From contig NZ_AZUZ01000006.1 in assembly GCF_000513955.1 (NCBI RefSeq), positions 94,340 to 158,339 on the forward strand: a stretch of 64,000 bases of DNA, read 5' to 3'. This DNA comes from Pseudoxanthomonas suwonensis J47 (GTDB lineage: Bacteria; Pseudomonadota; Gammaproteobacteria; Xanthomonadales; Xanthomonadaceae). This document shows, one piece after another, positions 9,599-18,739 of this stretch. Position numbers and translations under genes: made by a program. The notes beneath the pieces are model-generated. The model was not told the origin of the DNA, did not search any database, and saw nothing but the letters and a program-made list of their open reading frames with translations. The first letter of the stretch is position 1. Each line of letters starts with the position of its first letter.

Positions 9599-9743
9599 TA
9601 CGTCAGCCGTAAGGATGACTGCAAAGCCTGTCCCGGCGCCAGCCCGGCCCTTCCGGAGCGCGGCAGGGCTCACGTTGCGGGGGTTCTCCAGCGCGTGTCC
9701 CAGCGCCGCTGGAGCAGGACTTCGGGGGCCGCTCCTCTCCCTG

Positions 9744-9766
9744 CCCCTCTACCGCAGCGAGAGGGG
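9744..9766. repeat. CCCCTCT/AGAGGGG hairpin repeat in the comEC-exbB gap
   Basis: A short inverted repeat, CCCCTCT then AGAGGGG with a 9-nt loop. It is a variant of the CCCCTCTCCC hairpin seen at 37072, 37299, 55620 and 58798. It lies in the 232-bp gap between the comEC stop and exbB start and may end the comEC transcript, although there is no T tract. Nothing else is seen in the gap. Confidence 0.5.
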
Positions 9767-9830
9767 AAACGTGCGACACCGCCGGCGCCGCGCCCCCGTG
9801 GGCGACGGGGCTCCTTCCTCCCATGGCGCG

Positions 9831-12224
9831 TTACTGCAGGCGCTGCCGGTCCCAGGCTCGCCCCCGCCACGCCCGGCGTTCGCGTACCGCCAGCCCGTCG
9901 GCGCCCAGCCAGACCCGGATCGCGCCGGACTGCGGCGTGGCCAGCACTTCGGCACCGTGCCGGCGCCAGCGCTGTACCACCTCCTCGCGCGGGTGCCCGA
10001 AGCGGTTGCCGTGCCCGGCCGCCACCAGCGCCAGCCGCGCCCCGGTGGCGGCAACGAAGCGCGGGGACGAGGAACCGGCGCTGCCGTGATGCGCCACGAC
10101 CACCACCTCCGCGCGCACCTGTTCGGGCTGGCGCAGCAGCCGTGCCTCCACCACTTCGCCGATGTCCCCCGGCAGCAGCACCGCCCCGTGTGCCGAGGCC
10201 ACGCGCAGCACGCAGCTGGCCTCGTTGCGCAGGTACGGGAAATGCGCCGGCGGATGCAGGAACGAGAACGACACCCCGTCCCAGTGCCACGACTCGCCCG
10301 CCCGGCAGGGACGCTCCGCCTCCACCTCCAGCGGCGCACCCTCCGGCGCACGCGAGGAGGCGACGGGTACCAGCCGCCGCACCGCCTCCCAGCCGCCGGC
10401 GTGGTCGCGGTCGGCATGGCTGATCACCACCGCGTCCAGGCGGCCGATGCCGAGGACGCGCAGCGCCGGCAGCACCGCACGCTCGCCGGCATCCCAGCCG
10501 TCGCGCGCGGCCGGTCCGGCGTCGTAGAGCAGTACGTGCCCCGCAGTGCGCACGATCACGGCCAGGCCCTGGCCCACGTCCAGCACATGCAGCTCCAGCT
10601 CGCCGTGGCGCGGCAGCTCGCGCGGCGGATGCAGCAGCGGCAGCCACAGCAGCAACGCCAGCCCGCGCCCCGGCAGGCCGCGCGGCAGCAACAGCCAGAA
10701 CGCCCCCAGCAGGGCCAGCGGCAGGGCCAGGTCGCGGGCTTCGGGCAACCACCACAGCGCGAACGGGCTGGCCGCCAGTTGCCCGAACAGCTCCCAGCTC
10801 GGGTCGAAGCACCACGCCGCCGCGCGCCAGGCCCAGCCGCCCCACCCCGCCTGCGCGGCTTCAAGCGCCGTCCCCAGCAACGACAGCGGCACCACCACCA
10901 GGCTCCACCACGGGATCGCGACCAGGTTGGCCAGCGGCCCGGCCAGCGAGGCCTGGTTGAACAGCACCACGCCCAGCGGCAGCAGGCCGAGGGTGGCCAC
11001 GCCCTGCGCCGAGAGGAACTCGCGAGCCAGACTGCGCCTTCCCGCCTGCGGCGGCAGGCACCACAGCAGCCAGGCCACGCCGGCGAAGCTCAGCCAGAAG
11101 CCGGCCTGCAACACCGCAAGCGGATCGGCCAGCGCGATCGCCAGCAAGGCCATGCCCAGCACCTGGCCGCTGCCCAGCGGCCGGCGCGCCAGCCGCGCCA
11201 GCGCCACCACCACGATCATCAGCAGGGTCCGCACCGTCGGCAGGGCGAAGCCGGCCACCGCGGCGTAGATCGCCGCACCCGCCACCGCGCCGACGGCCGC
11301 CGCCTGCGCCCGCGGCAACCGGCGCCCCAGCCCCGGCAGCAGCCACCAGGCCGCCAGCGCCAGCCATGCGCCGAAACCCGCCACCAGCCCGACATGGAAG
11401 CCCGAGATCGCGATCAGGTGGGTCAGCCCGACCGCACGCAGCCGCTCCCAGTCCGCGTCCTCCAGCGCGCGGGTGTCGCCCAGCGCCAGCGCCCGTACGA
11501 AGCGCGACGACTCCGCGGGCACGGCCGCGGCGATCCGCTCCGACATCGACTCGCGCCAGGCGTCGATCCCGCGCGCTGGGGACCGCTCGCGTGCGTCCTC
11601 CGGCAGGCGCACCAGTCCGGTCGCGGCGATGCGCTGGGCCAGCGCGTGGCGTTCCATGTCGAAGCCGCCGGGGTTGGACAGCCCGCGCGGTGCGCGCAGG
11701 CGCACGCGCAGCTGCCAGTTGGCGCCGGCGTGCAGCCCCATGCGCGGCCCCGGCTCCAGTGCATCGAAATCGTCGTACCAGGCCAGTTGCAGCAGGCGCC
11801 CGCGCAGCGGCCCAGGCGCGTCCGCGTCGACCCGCAGGCGGAAGCGCGTGCGCCGCGCCTCATGCTCCGGCAGGCCGACGATGCGGCCGCTCAGTTCCAC
11901 CTCCCGCCCTTCCCAGCCCGCCGGCAGCTGCGCGTCCAGCACCCAGCCGGCGTGCAGTCCGGTCCAGCCCAGCGCCAGCAGGCAGGCGCCCAGCGCGCGT
12001 CCCCGCCATGGCCGCAGCCACGCGACCAGGCCGACCGCCACCGCCAGCAGGTTCACGCCCGCCGGGGCGAACGCCGGCAGGAACAGGCAGGCCACCGCGC
12101 CGAGCAGGGCGCCCGCCGCGCAGGCCATGCCCAGCGGATGCGGCGCCGCGGCGGCCGGTTGCGCCAGCGCGGCGAACGCGCCGGCGAAGGTGCCGCGTGG
12201 CGTGGGTGCCGCTCTCAGCGCCAT
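9831..12224 (-). CDS. comEC: DNA internalization-related competence protein ComEC/Rec2
   Basis: ComEC is the inner-membrane channel that brings single-stranded DNA into the cytoplasm during natural transformation. The 797-residue protein has the three expected parts. An N-terminal hydrophobic and OB-like region (DUF4131 type) spans about 1-200. A polytopic competence domain follows, with the family motif LIAISGFHVGLVAGFGAW. A C-terminal metallo-beta-lactamase-like nuclease domain ends the protein (LDVGQGLAVIVRT, then VISHADRDHAGGW with the His/Asp metal ligands near residue 600). The ATG at 12222-12224 is my choice; the open frame continues upstream with non-conserved sequence. No other competence genes are nearby. 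Confidence 0.93.
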   Translation of the reverse strand: MALRAAPTPRGTFAGAFAALAQPAAAAPHPLGMACAAGALLGAVACLFLPAFAPAGVNLLAVAVGLVAWLRPWRGRALGACLLALGWTGLHAGWVLDAQLPAGWEGREVELSGRIVGLPEHEARRTRFRLRVDADAPGPLRGRLLQLAWYDDFDALEPGPRMGLHAGANWQLRVRLRAPRGLSNPGGFDMERHALAQRIAATGLVRLPEDARERSPARGIDAWRESMSERIAAAVPAESSRFVRALALGDTRALEDADWERLRAVGLTHLIAISGFHVGLVAGFGAWLALAAWWLLPGLGRRLPRAQAAAVGAVAGAAIYAAVAGFALPTVRTLLMIVVVALARLARRPLGSGQVLGMALLAIALADPLAVLQAGFWLSFAGVAWLLWCLPPQAGRRSLAREFLSAQGVATLGLLPLGVVLFNQASLAGPLANLVAIPWWSLVVVPLSLLGTALEAAQAGWGGWAWRAAAWCFDPSWELFGQLAASPFALWWLPEARDLALPLALLGAFWLLLPRGLPGRGLALLLWLPLLHPPRELPRHGELELHVLDVGQGLAVIVRTAGHVLLYDAGPAARDGWDAGERAVLPALRVLGIGRLDAVVISHADRDHAGGWEAVRRLVPVASSRAPEGAPLEVEAERPCRAGESWHWDGVSFSFLHPPAHFPYLRNEASCVLRVASAHGAVLLPGDIGEVVEARLLRQPEQVRAEVVVVAHHGSAGSSSPRFVAATGARLALVAAGHGNRFGHPREEVVQRWRRHGAEVLATPQSGAIRVWLGADGLAVRERRAWRGRAWDRQRLQ

Positions 12225-12596
12225 GCGTACGGACCCCACCGCACTGGTCGCCGGACCGCCGCGCCCTCGCGCCGGGTGTGGCGCGTCGGGAAACGGCCAC
12301 ATCCATGGACGGGCCGACACGCTGTTGCAGGCGACGCCGCTTCGCGCCCGCACCCCAGCGGGCAGCAGGCGCTTCGCGCAGCCTGCGTGCCCGCCACCGC
12401 TCCTCGCGCAAGGCGAAGCCGTTCCACCCCCTTCCCACCGCATCCCGCGGTCCTGGCCATGGCGCGTCCCTGCTCCCGGCTACCCCGCCAGCGTGACGCT
12501 CCGGTCCTGGCAGCACCATCGGCGGACTGCGTGCCTGCGCGTAGGAATTGCCCGCGGCATACTCGCCGCACGACCGGCGCACGCCGCGGAGCCCCA
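12225..12596. other. 372-bp gap between divergent comEC and the SelT/Rdx-like gene
   Basis: No protein-like reading frame, tRNA or clear hairpin is visible. It presumably carries the divergent promoters of comEC and the Rdx-like gene, but I cannot point to convincing -35/-10 boxes. Confidence 0.4.
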
Positions 12597-12914
12597 GTGA
12601 CTGCCGAGCCCCCCACCATCGCCAGCGCCCGCATCGAGATCCGCTACTGCACCCAGTGCCGCTGGCTGCTGCGCGCGGCATGGATGGCGCAGGAACTGCT
12701 GACGACCTTCGAGGCGGAGATCGCCTCGCTCGCGCTCGTGCCCGGCACCGGCGGCGTGTTCGAGGTGCGGGTTGACGGCGTGCCGGTATGGGAGCGCGTG
12801 GCCGACGGCGGTTTCCCCGGAATCGGCGAGCTCAAGCGCAGGGTGCGCGACCGGATCGCGCCGGAACGCGCGCTCGGCCACGTCGACCGTGTCGCGCGCG
12901 AGGGGCGCGACTGA
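12597..12914 (+). CDS. SelT/SelW/SelH (Rdx) family thioredoxin-like protein
   Basis: A 105-residue protein of the Rdx family, a thioredoxin-like fold related to eukaryotic selenoproteins W/T/H. It keeps the redox motif YCTQCRW (Cys18 and Cys21, cysteines rather than selenocysteine) and the family stretch LALVPGTGGVFEVRVDGVPVWER, followed by GGFPGIGELKRRVRDRIAP. A redox role is likely; partners are unknown. The GTG at 12597 is chosen because it is the nearest start upstream of the conserved IEIRYC strand. A short non-conserved leader (TAEPPTIASA) remains, so a later start is possible. Confidence 0.82.
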   Translation: MTAEPPTIASARIEIRYCTQCRWLLRAAWMAQELLTTFEAEIASLALVPGTGGVFEVRVDGVPVWERVADGGFPGIGELKRRVRDRIAPERALGHVDRVAREGRD

Positions 12915-13038
12915 GCCGCGGCCGCACCATCGGAGTTTCCTGACGTAAACGGCCGCGATCGGCCGATAGCCCGCGCCCGACCACCGCGCGAGCCTGTACG
13001 GGCTCCCTGCCCTGGCAGGTATCCGTGAGGACGCGACG

Positions 13039-13302
13039 ATGATCGATTGCGCTGCTGACCGCTGGAATCTCGCCGACCTGCGCAAGTCGGCGCGGGACAT
13101 GTGGCTGGCCGGTATCTGCGGCGGCCTGGGCGAACACACGCCGGTGCCAGCCTGGATATGGCGCGCGCTGTTCCTCGCCGCGGCGATCTGGGGCGGTGGC
13201 GGCCTGCTGCTCTACCTGGTGCTGTGGCTGCTGATGCCGGCCGGACGCCTGGAGCCCGACGTCCCCGCCACGCATGGCGGCGAGGGACTCCCGACGCGCT
13301 GA
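13039..13302 (+). CDS. PspC-domain membrane protein
   Basis: An 87-residue protein built around one PspC domain: RKSARDMWLAGICGGLGEH, then PAWIWRALFLAAAIWGGGGLLLYLVLWLLMP. PspC proteins are inner-membrane parts of the phage-shock envelope stress system. No pspA, pspB or pspF is nearby, so this is a stand-alone copy. GAGG lies about 8 nt upstream of the ATG. The last 15 residues are hydrophilic. Confidence 0.88.
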   Translation: MIDCAADRWNLADLRKSARDMWLAGICGGLGEHTPVPAWIWRALFLAAAIWGGGGLLLYLVLWLLMPAGRLEPDVPATHGGEGLPTR

Positions 13303-13318
13303 CGCCCCGCGCGCGCGC

Positions 13319-14050
13319 CTATTCGGCGACCGGCAACTCGCCCGGGGCCAGTTCGCGCAGCTTGCCCTCGTGCAGCTCCAGCACCCGGTCCAGGCGCCGT
13401 GCCAGGCGGCGGTCGTGGGTCACCAGGACCAGGCTGGTGCGCTGCGCGCGGTTGAGCTCGAGCATCAGCGCGAACACGTGGGCGGCGGTCTTCTCGTCGA
13501 GGTTGCCGGTGGGCTCGTCGCCCAGCACGCAGGCCGGGCGGTTGACCAGGGCACGGGCCACGGCGGCGCGCTGGCGCTCGCCGCCGGAGAGCTCGCCGGG
13601 CTTGTGGCCGAGGCGGTGGCCGAGGCCGACCGCTTCCAGCAGTTCCTTCGCGCGCCGCGAGGCTTCCTCCACTTCGCCGCCGGACAGCAGCACCGGCATC
13701 ATCACGTTCTCCAGCGCGGTGAATTCCGGCAGCAGGTGGTGGAACTGGTAGACGAAGCCGAGCGCGCGGTTGCGCAGGCGGCCGCGCTGCGCATCGGACA
13801 GGTCGGACATCTTCTGCCCGGCGACATAGACCTCGCCGGCGCTGGGCGTGTCGAGGCCGCCGAGCAGGTGAAGCAGCGTGCTCTTGCCGGCACCGGAAGC
13901 GCCGACGATGGCCACGGTCTCGCCGGCGGCCACCCGCAGGTCCAGGCCGTCGAACACGTGGGTGCGCAGGTTGCCTTCGGCGTAGGTCTTGCCCAGGCCT
14001 TCGGCGCGCAGCGCCTCGGTCACCGTCTCCATGGCAACGGTCTCATTCAT
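13319..14050 (-). CDS. lolD: Lipoprotein-releasing ABC transporter ATP-binding protein
   Basis: LolD powers extraction of outer-membrane lipoproteins from the inner membrane to LolA. The 243-residue ATPase has Walker [10 protein letters not shown] (50-58), the LolD/MacB-type [16 protein letters not shown] stretch, signature [15 protein letters not shown], Walker [13 protein letters not shown] and H-loop VTHD. It overlaps the end of its permease gene by 8 bp. An internal ATG (MET at residue 7) would also work. Confidence 0.94.
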   Translation of the reverse strand: MNETVAMETVTEALRAEGLGKTYAEGNLRTHVFDGLDLRVAAGETVAIVGASGAGKSTLLHLLGGLDTPSAGEVYVAGQKMSDLSDAQRGRLRNRALGFVYQFHHLLPEFTALENVMMPVLLSGGEVEEASRRAKELLEAVGLGHRLGHKPGELSGGERQRAAVARALVNRPACVLGDEPTGNLDEKTAAHVFALMLELNRAQRTSLVLVTHDRRLARRLDRVLELHEGKLRELAPGELPVAE

Positions 14051-15284
14051 AGCGCAGGGCCTCCGCCGGCTGGGTACGGGCCGCGCGCCAGGCCGGGTAC
14101 AGCGTCGCGAGGAAGCTCATCACCAGCGCCACCACCAGGGTGGCGACCACGTCGCCGGTCTGCATGTCGGTCGGCAGGCCGGTGATGTAGTACACGTCCT
14201 CCGGCAGCAGGGTGATGTTGAACAGCGCCTCGATGCCGTCGAGGATCCGTTCCAGGTTCCAGGTCAGGGTGACGCCGCCGACGAGACCGAGCACGGTGCC
14301 GATGATGCCGATCAGCGTGCCCTGCACCATGAACACCTGCATCACCCCGCCCGGGGTCAGGCCCAGGGTGCGCAGGATGGCGATGTCGGCCTGCTTGTCG
14401 GTGACCAGCATCACCTGCGAGTTCACCAGGGTGAAAGCGCCCATCAGGATGATCAGCGACAGCAGGATGCCCATCACCGTCTTTTCCATCTTCAGCGACT
14501 GGTACAGGTTGGCGTTGTCGCGGGTCCAGTCGCTGACCCGGTAGAAGCCCGGCAGCTTCAGCGCCAGGTCGCGGGCCACGTCGAAGGACTGGTTCATGTC
14601 GTGCAGCATCAGCCGCACGCCGCTGGCGCCGTCCATGCGCAGCACGCGCTGCAGGTCGCCCATGTGGACGATGGCCAGGCCGCGGTCGATCTCGTTGTGC
14701 CCGGCCGAGAACAGGCCGGTCACGGTGAAGCGCTTGTAGCGCGGCATCGCGCCCATCGGCGAGCCCTGGAACTCCGGCAGCATCACCGTGACCTGGTCGC
14801 CGACGTCCACGCCCAGCCACAGCGCCAGCTCCTGGCCCAGCAGGATGCCGTAGCTGCCCTCCTGCAGGGTTTCGGCCGAGCCGCGGGTCATCTTCTGCGC
14901 CAGCACCGAAACCTTGTCCTCGTACTCGGGCAGCACGCCGCGCACCAGCGCCGGCTGCTTGCGCGGGCCGGAGAGCAGCGCCTCGGTCTCGATGAACGGG
15001 GCCGCGCCGGCCACCCGCGGATCCGCAACGGCCAGGTCCCAGGCATGCTTCCAGTCGGCCATCGGCTCGCCGTCGGCGACGACCGTGGCGTGGGCGGCGA
15101 ACTGCAGCAGGCGGTCGCGGATTTCCTTCTGGAAGCCGCTCATCACCGCCATGGTGGTGATCAGCACGGTCACGCCCAGGGCGATGCCGAGGATCGAGGC
15201 CAGCGAGATGAAGGAGATGAAGCCGTTGCGGCGTTTGGCCCGCAGGTAACGCAGGCCGATGGCCACGGGAACGGGTTTGAACAT
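14043..15284 (-). CDS. LolC/LolE-family lipoprotein-releasing permease
   Basis: The 413-residue permease has the family layout: one N-terminal helix ([20 protein letters not shown]), a large periplasmic domain of about 220 residues, then three helices with the FtsX-type motif [20 protein letters not shown]. It starts with the typical [21 protein letters not shown] segment. Only one such gene accompanies lolD here, whereas E. coli has separate lolC and lolE. It could be half of a heterodimer encoded elsewhere or a LolF-like homodimer. It is translated just upstream of lolD with an 8-bp overlap. Confidence 0.92.
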   Translation of the reverse strand: MFKPVPVAIGLRYLRAKRRNGFISFISLASILGIALGVTVLITTMAVMSGFQKEIRDRLLQFAAHATVVADGEPMADWKHAWDLAVADPRVAGAAPFIETEALLSGPRKQPALVRGVLPEYEDKVSVLAQKMTRGSAETLQEGSYGILLGQELALWLGVDVGDQVTVMLPEFQGSPMGAMPRYKRFTVTGLFSAGHNEIDRGLAIVHMGDLQRVLRMDGASGVRLMLHDMNQSFDVARDLALKLPGFYRVSDWTRDNANLYQSLKMEKTVMGILLSLIILMGAFTLVNSQVMLVTDKQADIAILRTLGLTPGGVMQVFMVQGTLIGIIGTVLGLVGGVTLTWNLERILDGIEALFNITLLPEDVYYITGLPTDMQTGDVVATLVVALVMSFLATLYPAWRAARTQPAEALRYE

Positions 15285-15329
15285 GGTGACGGGGTTTTCC
15301 GCTGCCGGCTCTCCCCGGCGCTCGAGGCG

Positions 15330-15779
15330 CTATGGTGCCATCGGCCGCGTGGAGGACGAAACGACACGCGCCGCCATGGCCAGCCGCAGTTCACGCCGGC
15401 GCGCCGCCGGCAGGGTGTCCGGCCACCAGGCCAGGCGTACGCGACGCCCCTCCCGGTCGAGCGCGTCGAGGAAGGCCAACGGCCCGCGCCAGCGGACCTG
15501 GCAGTCCTCCAGGGGCTGGCCGTCGAGGCTGTCGAGGCAGGGCGCACCGGGCTGCCGCGGCGCCGGGCCCAGGACCAGCTGCCGCGGCGCCCTGCCCGCC
15601 TCGCGCCGGGCCAGCTGCAGGCCACGCGCGGCGGCGGCCAGGGCCAGCGGCCAGGCCAGCGGGCGCGGCAGCTCCGAACCCAGCACCGCCAGCGGCGCCA
15701 GCACGGTCAACAGCAGCAGCGCCGCCAGCAGCCAGCGCGAAGGGCGCCACTCAAGCCGGCAGGGCGCGGATCCTGGCAA
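15330..15779 (-). CDS. YgfX/CptA-like membrane protein
   Basis: A 149-residue protein starting with a [10 protein letters not shown] segment, then two hydrophobic helices ([21 protein letters not shown] and [15 protein letters not shown]), then a soluble tail with [18 protein letters not shown] and [11 protein letters not shown]. This is the layout of E. coli YgfX, encoded next to ygfY/sdhE and reported to affect cytoskeletal proteins. The only suitable start is TTG at 15777-15779, inside sdhE, giving a 29-bp overlap. Identification rests on position and layout more than on residue identity. Confidence 0.7.
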   Translation of the reverse strand: MPGSAPCRLEWRPSRWLLAALLLLTVLAPLAVLGSELPRPLAWPLALAAAARGLQLARREAGRAPRQLVLGPAPRQPGAPCLDSLDGQPLEDCQVRWRGPLAFLDALDREGRRVRLAWWPDTLPAARRRELRLAMAARVVSSSTRPMAP

Positions 15780-16029
15780 TGAGGTCGGACAGCTCCGCAT
15801 CCGGACAGGCCTCGTAGCCCATGAACCAGCGCCAGAGCCTATCGTCCTCGCAATCCAGCAGCCGTCGGAAAACGCCGCGTTCGGCGTCGGAAGCAGTCGC
15901 GTAGGCGTGGTTGAGCCAGCGTTCGAACAGCTGGTCCAGTTCGCGCATGCCGCGCCGGCAGCGCCAGCGCAGGCGGCGCAGCTCCGTGTCGACGGGAAGC
16001 TCCGCCGGATTCGGGTGTGCGTTGTCCAT
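15751..16029 (-). CDS. sdhE: Succinate dehydrogenase assembly factor SdhE (FAD flavinylation)
   Basis: SdhE (SDH5/YgfY) promotes covalent FAD attachment to the flavoprotein subunit SdhA, which is encoded here at 25921-27714. The 92-residue protein has the family motif [21 protein letters not shown] (RGMRELD core) and [14 protein letters not shown]. The ATG at 16027-16029 is chosen because upstream codons are not conserved and this matches the family length of about 90 residues. It lies about 9 kb from the sdh operon. Confidence 0.93.
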   Translation of the reverse strand: MDNAHPNPAELPVDTELRRLRWRCRRGMRELDQLFERWLNHAYATASDAERGVFRRLLDCEDDRLWRWFMGYEACPDAELSDLIARIRALPA

Positions 16030-16120
16030 GCGGCGTATTGTCGCCGGCCGCGCCGGCGGCCGGTAGCCATGCAGTCCGGGAAGCGCCCCGGCCGGCACGC
16101 GGCCGGCCGGACCAGCGGTC

Positions 16121-17452
16121 TCAGACGGCGGTGGCCTCGCGCTGCCTGAGCCAGCGGTTGACGCCCAGCGCGGCCAGGGTCGCCACCGCGCCGGACAGCA
16201 GGTACAGGCCCACGTAAGGCAGGCCGAAGTTCGCGCACAGGTACAGCGCCACCAGCGGGGCGAAGGCCGCGCCGATCAGCCAGGCCAGGTCGGTGGTCAG
16301 GGCGGCGCCGGTGTAGCGGTAGCGCGCGCCGAAGTTGCGGGTCACCGCGCCGGAGGCCTGGCCGTAGGAGAGGCCCAGCAGCAGGAAGCCCAGCAGCAGG
16401 AACACCTGCTGCGCGACCGGTCCGCCGTTGAGCAGGGTCGGGGCGAAGCCGCTGAACACGCCGATCGCCACCGCGGTCGAGGCCAGGGTCTGCACCCGGC
16501 CCAGGCGGTCGGCGATCAGGCCGGAGGCCAGCACGCCGCCGATCGCCAGGAAGCCGCCGGCCACCTGCAGCATCAGGAAGCGGCTGATGGTCTGCCCGGT
16601 GAACAGCTGCGCCCAGGAGATCGGGAAGATGGTGACGATGTGGAACATCGCGTAGCTGGCCAGGGCGGCGAAGGCGCCGATGACCACGTGCCTGCCCTTC
16701 TCCCGGAACAGCTCGCCCACCGGCACCGGGTCCAGGTCGCGCTGTTCCATCTGCTGCTCGTACTCGTGGGTCACCACCAGGCGCAGGCGCGAGAACAGCG
16801 CCACCACGTTGATGGCCATGGCCGCGAAGAACGGATAGCGCCACCCCCAGTCGTAGAAGTCGGCGTTGGACAGGCTCGAGTACAGGAAGGCGAACAGCGA
16901 GGCGGCGACGATGAAGCCGACCGGCGCCCCCAGCTGGCCGAGCATGGCGTACCAGCCGCGGCGGTGCTTGGGCGTGTTCAGCGCCAGCAGCGACGGCAGG
17001 CCGTCCCAGGACCCGCCCAGGGCCACGCCCTGGCTGCTGCGGAACAGCGCCAGCAGGACGATGGCCGCGGCCCCCAAGGTCTCGTATCCGGGCAGGAAGG
17101 CCATGCCGGCGGTGCTGGTGCCCAGCAGGAACAGGGCCACGGTGAGCTTGGTGCCGCGGCTCCAGCGGTCCTGGATCCACAGGAACAGGATCGTGCCCAG
17201 CGGCCGGAAGATGAACGCCAGGGCGAACACCGCGAACGACATCAGGGTCGCCTGCAGCGGCTCGGCGAAGGGGAAGAACACCTTCGGGAACACCAGCGCC
17301 GAGGCGATGCCGTAGACGAAGAAGTCGAAGTATTCGGAGGTGCGGCCGATGATGACGCCGACGGCGATCTCGCCGGGGGCGACCTGGGCATGCGCCCCGG
17401 CATCCTGGCCGTGGACGGAGACGGTACTGCTGGACGCGGTGATCGAGGACAT
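16121..17452 (-). CDS. MFS transporter, metabolite:H+ symporter type
   Basis: A 443-residue permease with twelve predicted helices and the MHS-subfamily start [27 protein letters not shown]. The loop 2-3 signature reads [21 protein letters not shown], and a basic central loop contains [20 protein letters not shown]. Relatives import dicarboxylates, citrate, proline/betaine or shikimate; the substrate cannot be read from sequence. The ATG at 17450-17452 is followed by a short Ser/Thr-rich tail. It is divergent from cyoA across 175 bp. Confidence 0.85.
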   Translation of the reverse strand: MSSITASSSTVSVHGQDAGAHAQVAPGEIAVGVIIGRTSEYFDFFVYGIASALVFPKVFFPFAEPLQATLMSFAVFALAFIFRPLGTILFLWIQDRWSRGTKLTVALFLLGTSTAGMAFLPGYETLGAAAIVLLALFRSSQGVALGGSWDGLPSLLALNTPKHRRGWYAMLGQLGAPVGFIVAASLFAFLYSSLSNADFYDWGWRYPFFAAMAINVVALFSRLRLVVTHEYEQQMEQRDLDPVPVGELFREKGRHVVIGAFAALASYAMFHIVTIFPISWAQLFTGQTISRFLMLQVAGGFLAIGGVLASGLIADRLGRVQTLASTAVAIGVFSGFAPTLLNGGPVAQQVFLLLGFLLLGLSYGQASGAVTRNFGARYRYTGAALTTDLAWLIGAAFAPLVALYLCANFGLPYVGLYLLSGAVATLAALGVNRWLRQREATAV

Positions 17453-17627
17453 CGGTCGTGCTGTACTGGGGCCTGTCCCCGACACTACACCGGAACGCGT
17501 CGCCGGTGTGCATCCGCTGCCCACGATCCGCGACGGCGGGCAATAGGACAAAACGCCCAATCGATCCCTTCACGGGGCGGGAGTACAGTGTCCGGCGCTG
17601 TATCCCCCCGCAGCTCCCCCTATTCAG

Positions 17628-18683
17628 ATGTCCATCTCCAAGACCCTGCGCCGCCTGCTGATGGCCGCCGGCCTGGCCCTGCCATTGGCCGGATGCAACA
17701 CGATCCTGCTCAACGCTCCGGGCGACGTCGCCCGGCAGCAGGGCAACCTGATCATCGTCTCCACCCTGCTGATGCTGATCATCATCGTCCCGGTGATCTC
17801 GCTGACGCTGTTCTTCGCCTGGCGCTACCGGGCGAGCAACACCAGGGCCACCTACAAGCCGGACTGGGACCACTCCCTCCAGCTGGAGCTGGTGATCTGG
17901 GCCTGCCCGCTGCTGATCATCATCGCCCTGGGCGCGATCACCTGGATCACCACCCACACCCTGGACCCGTACCGTCCGCTCGACCGCATCGCCGAGAACA
18001 AACCAGTCCCGGCCGGCGTGGAGCCGCTGGAGGTCCAGGTGGTGTCGCTGGACTGGAAGTGGCTGTTCGTCTACCCCGAACAGGGCATCGCCACGGTCAA
18101 CGAACTCGCCGCCCCGGTCGACCGTCCGATCCGCTTCAAGCTCACCTCCTCGACGGTGATGAATGCGTTCTACGTCCCGGCGCTGGCCGGCATGATCTAC
18201 ACCATGCCGGGCATGCAGACCGAGCTGAACGCGGTCATCAGCGACGCGGGCGAGTACGAGGGCTTCTCCTCGAACTACAGCGGCGCCGGCTTCTCCGGCA
18301 TGCGCTTCCGCTTCCACGCCCTCGACGAAGCCGGTTTCGACAGATGGGTGCAGCAGGTCCGCGGCGGCGACCGCCTCGACCGCGACGCCTACCTGGAACT
18401 GGAAAAGCCCAGCGAACGCGAGCCGGTGCGCCATTTCGGCAACGTCGAGGAGGGCCTGTACGACGCCATCCTCAACCGCTGCGTCGACCCGCGCCGGATG
18501 TGCATGCACGAGATGATGGCCATCGACGCCGGCAAAGGCCCGGGCCGCACCGGCATCGAAGGCCTGGAAGCGCGCAACCGCGGCGACCTGCGCGGCCGCC
18601 CCTACGTGCAGTCGGCCATGTGCGCCGCCGGCGACGCCCCGGCCGCCGGCCTGAACACCTCGCTGTCCCGCCTCGCTCCCTGA
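17628..18683 (+). CDS. cyoA: Cytochrome bo3 ubiquinol oxidase subunit II
   Basis: The 351-residue lipoprotein is subunit II of the proton-pumping quinol oxidase. The signal peptide ends in the lipobox LAGC with Cys23. Two transmembrane helices follow (IIVSTLLMLIIIVPVISLTLFF and LELVIWACPLLIIIALGAITW), then a periplasmic cupredoxin domain. The CuA ligands of cytochrome c oxidases are absent, as expected for a quinol oxidase (NAFYVPALAGMIYTMPGMQTEL stretch, quoted in two halves in the family). The C-terminal COX_ARM-like part and a cysteine-containing tail follow. It opens the cyo run. Confidence 0.95.
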   Translation: MSISKTLRRLLMAAGLALPLAGCNTILLNAPGDVARQQGNLIIVSTLLMLIIIVPVISLTLFFAWRYRASNTRATYKPDWDHSLQLELVIWACPLLIIIALGAITWITTHTLDPYRPLDRIAENKPVPAGVEPLEVQVVSLDWKWLFVYPEQGIATVNELAAPVDRPIRFKLTSSTVMNAFYVPALAGMIYTMPGMQTELNAVISDAGEYEGFSSNYSGAGFSGMRFRFHALDEAGFDRWVQQVRGGDRLDRDAYLELEKPSEREPVRHFGNVEEGLYDAILNRCVDPRRMCMHEMMAIDAGKGPGRTGIEGLEARNRGDLRGRPYVQSAMCAAGDAPAAGLNTSLSRLAP

Positions 18684-18739
18684 GCACGCGCCTGCCGCCA
18701 TCCTCCCCGGTGGCGGCCTGACGACGGAATTCCCCGAAC

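Noticed and set aside
9615-12914. A 1099-codon open frame on the plus strand
   Set aside because: It lies opposite comEC, is rich in Gln/Arg/Ala without motifs, and arises from high GC; only its last 106 codons (12597-12914) are the real Rdx-like gene.
15330-18701. A 1123-codon minus-strand frame over the MFS and cyoA region
   Set aside because: Most of it is antisense to cyoA or out of frame with the MFS gene; only its C-terminal part is kept as the ygfX-like gene.
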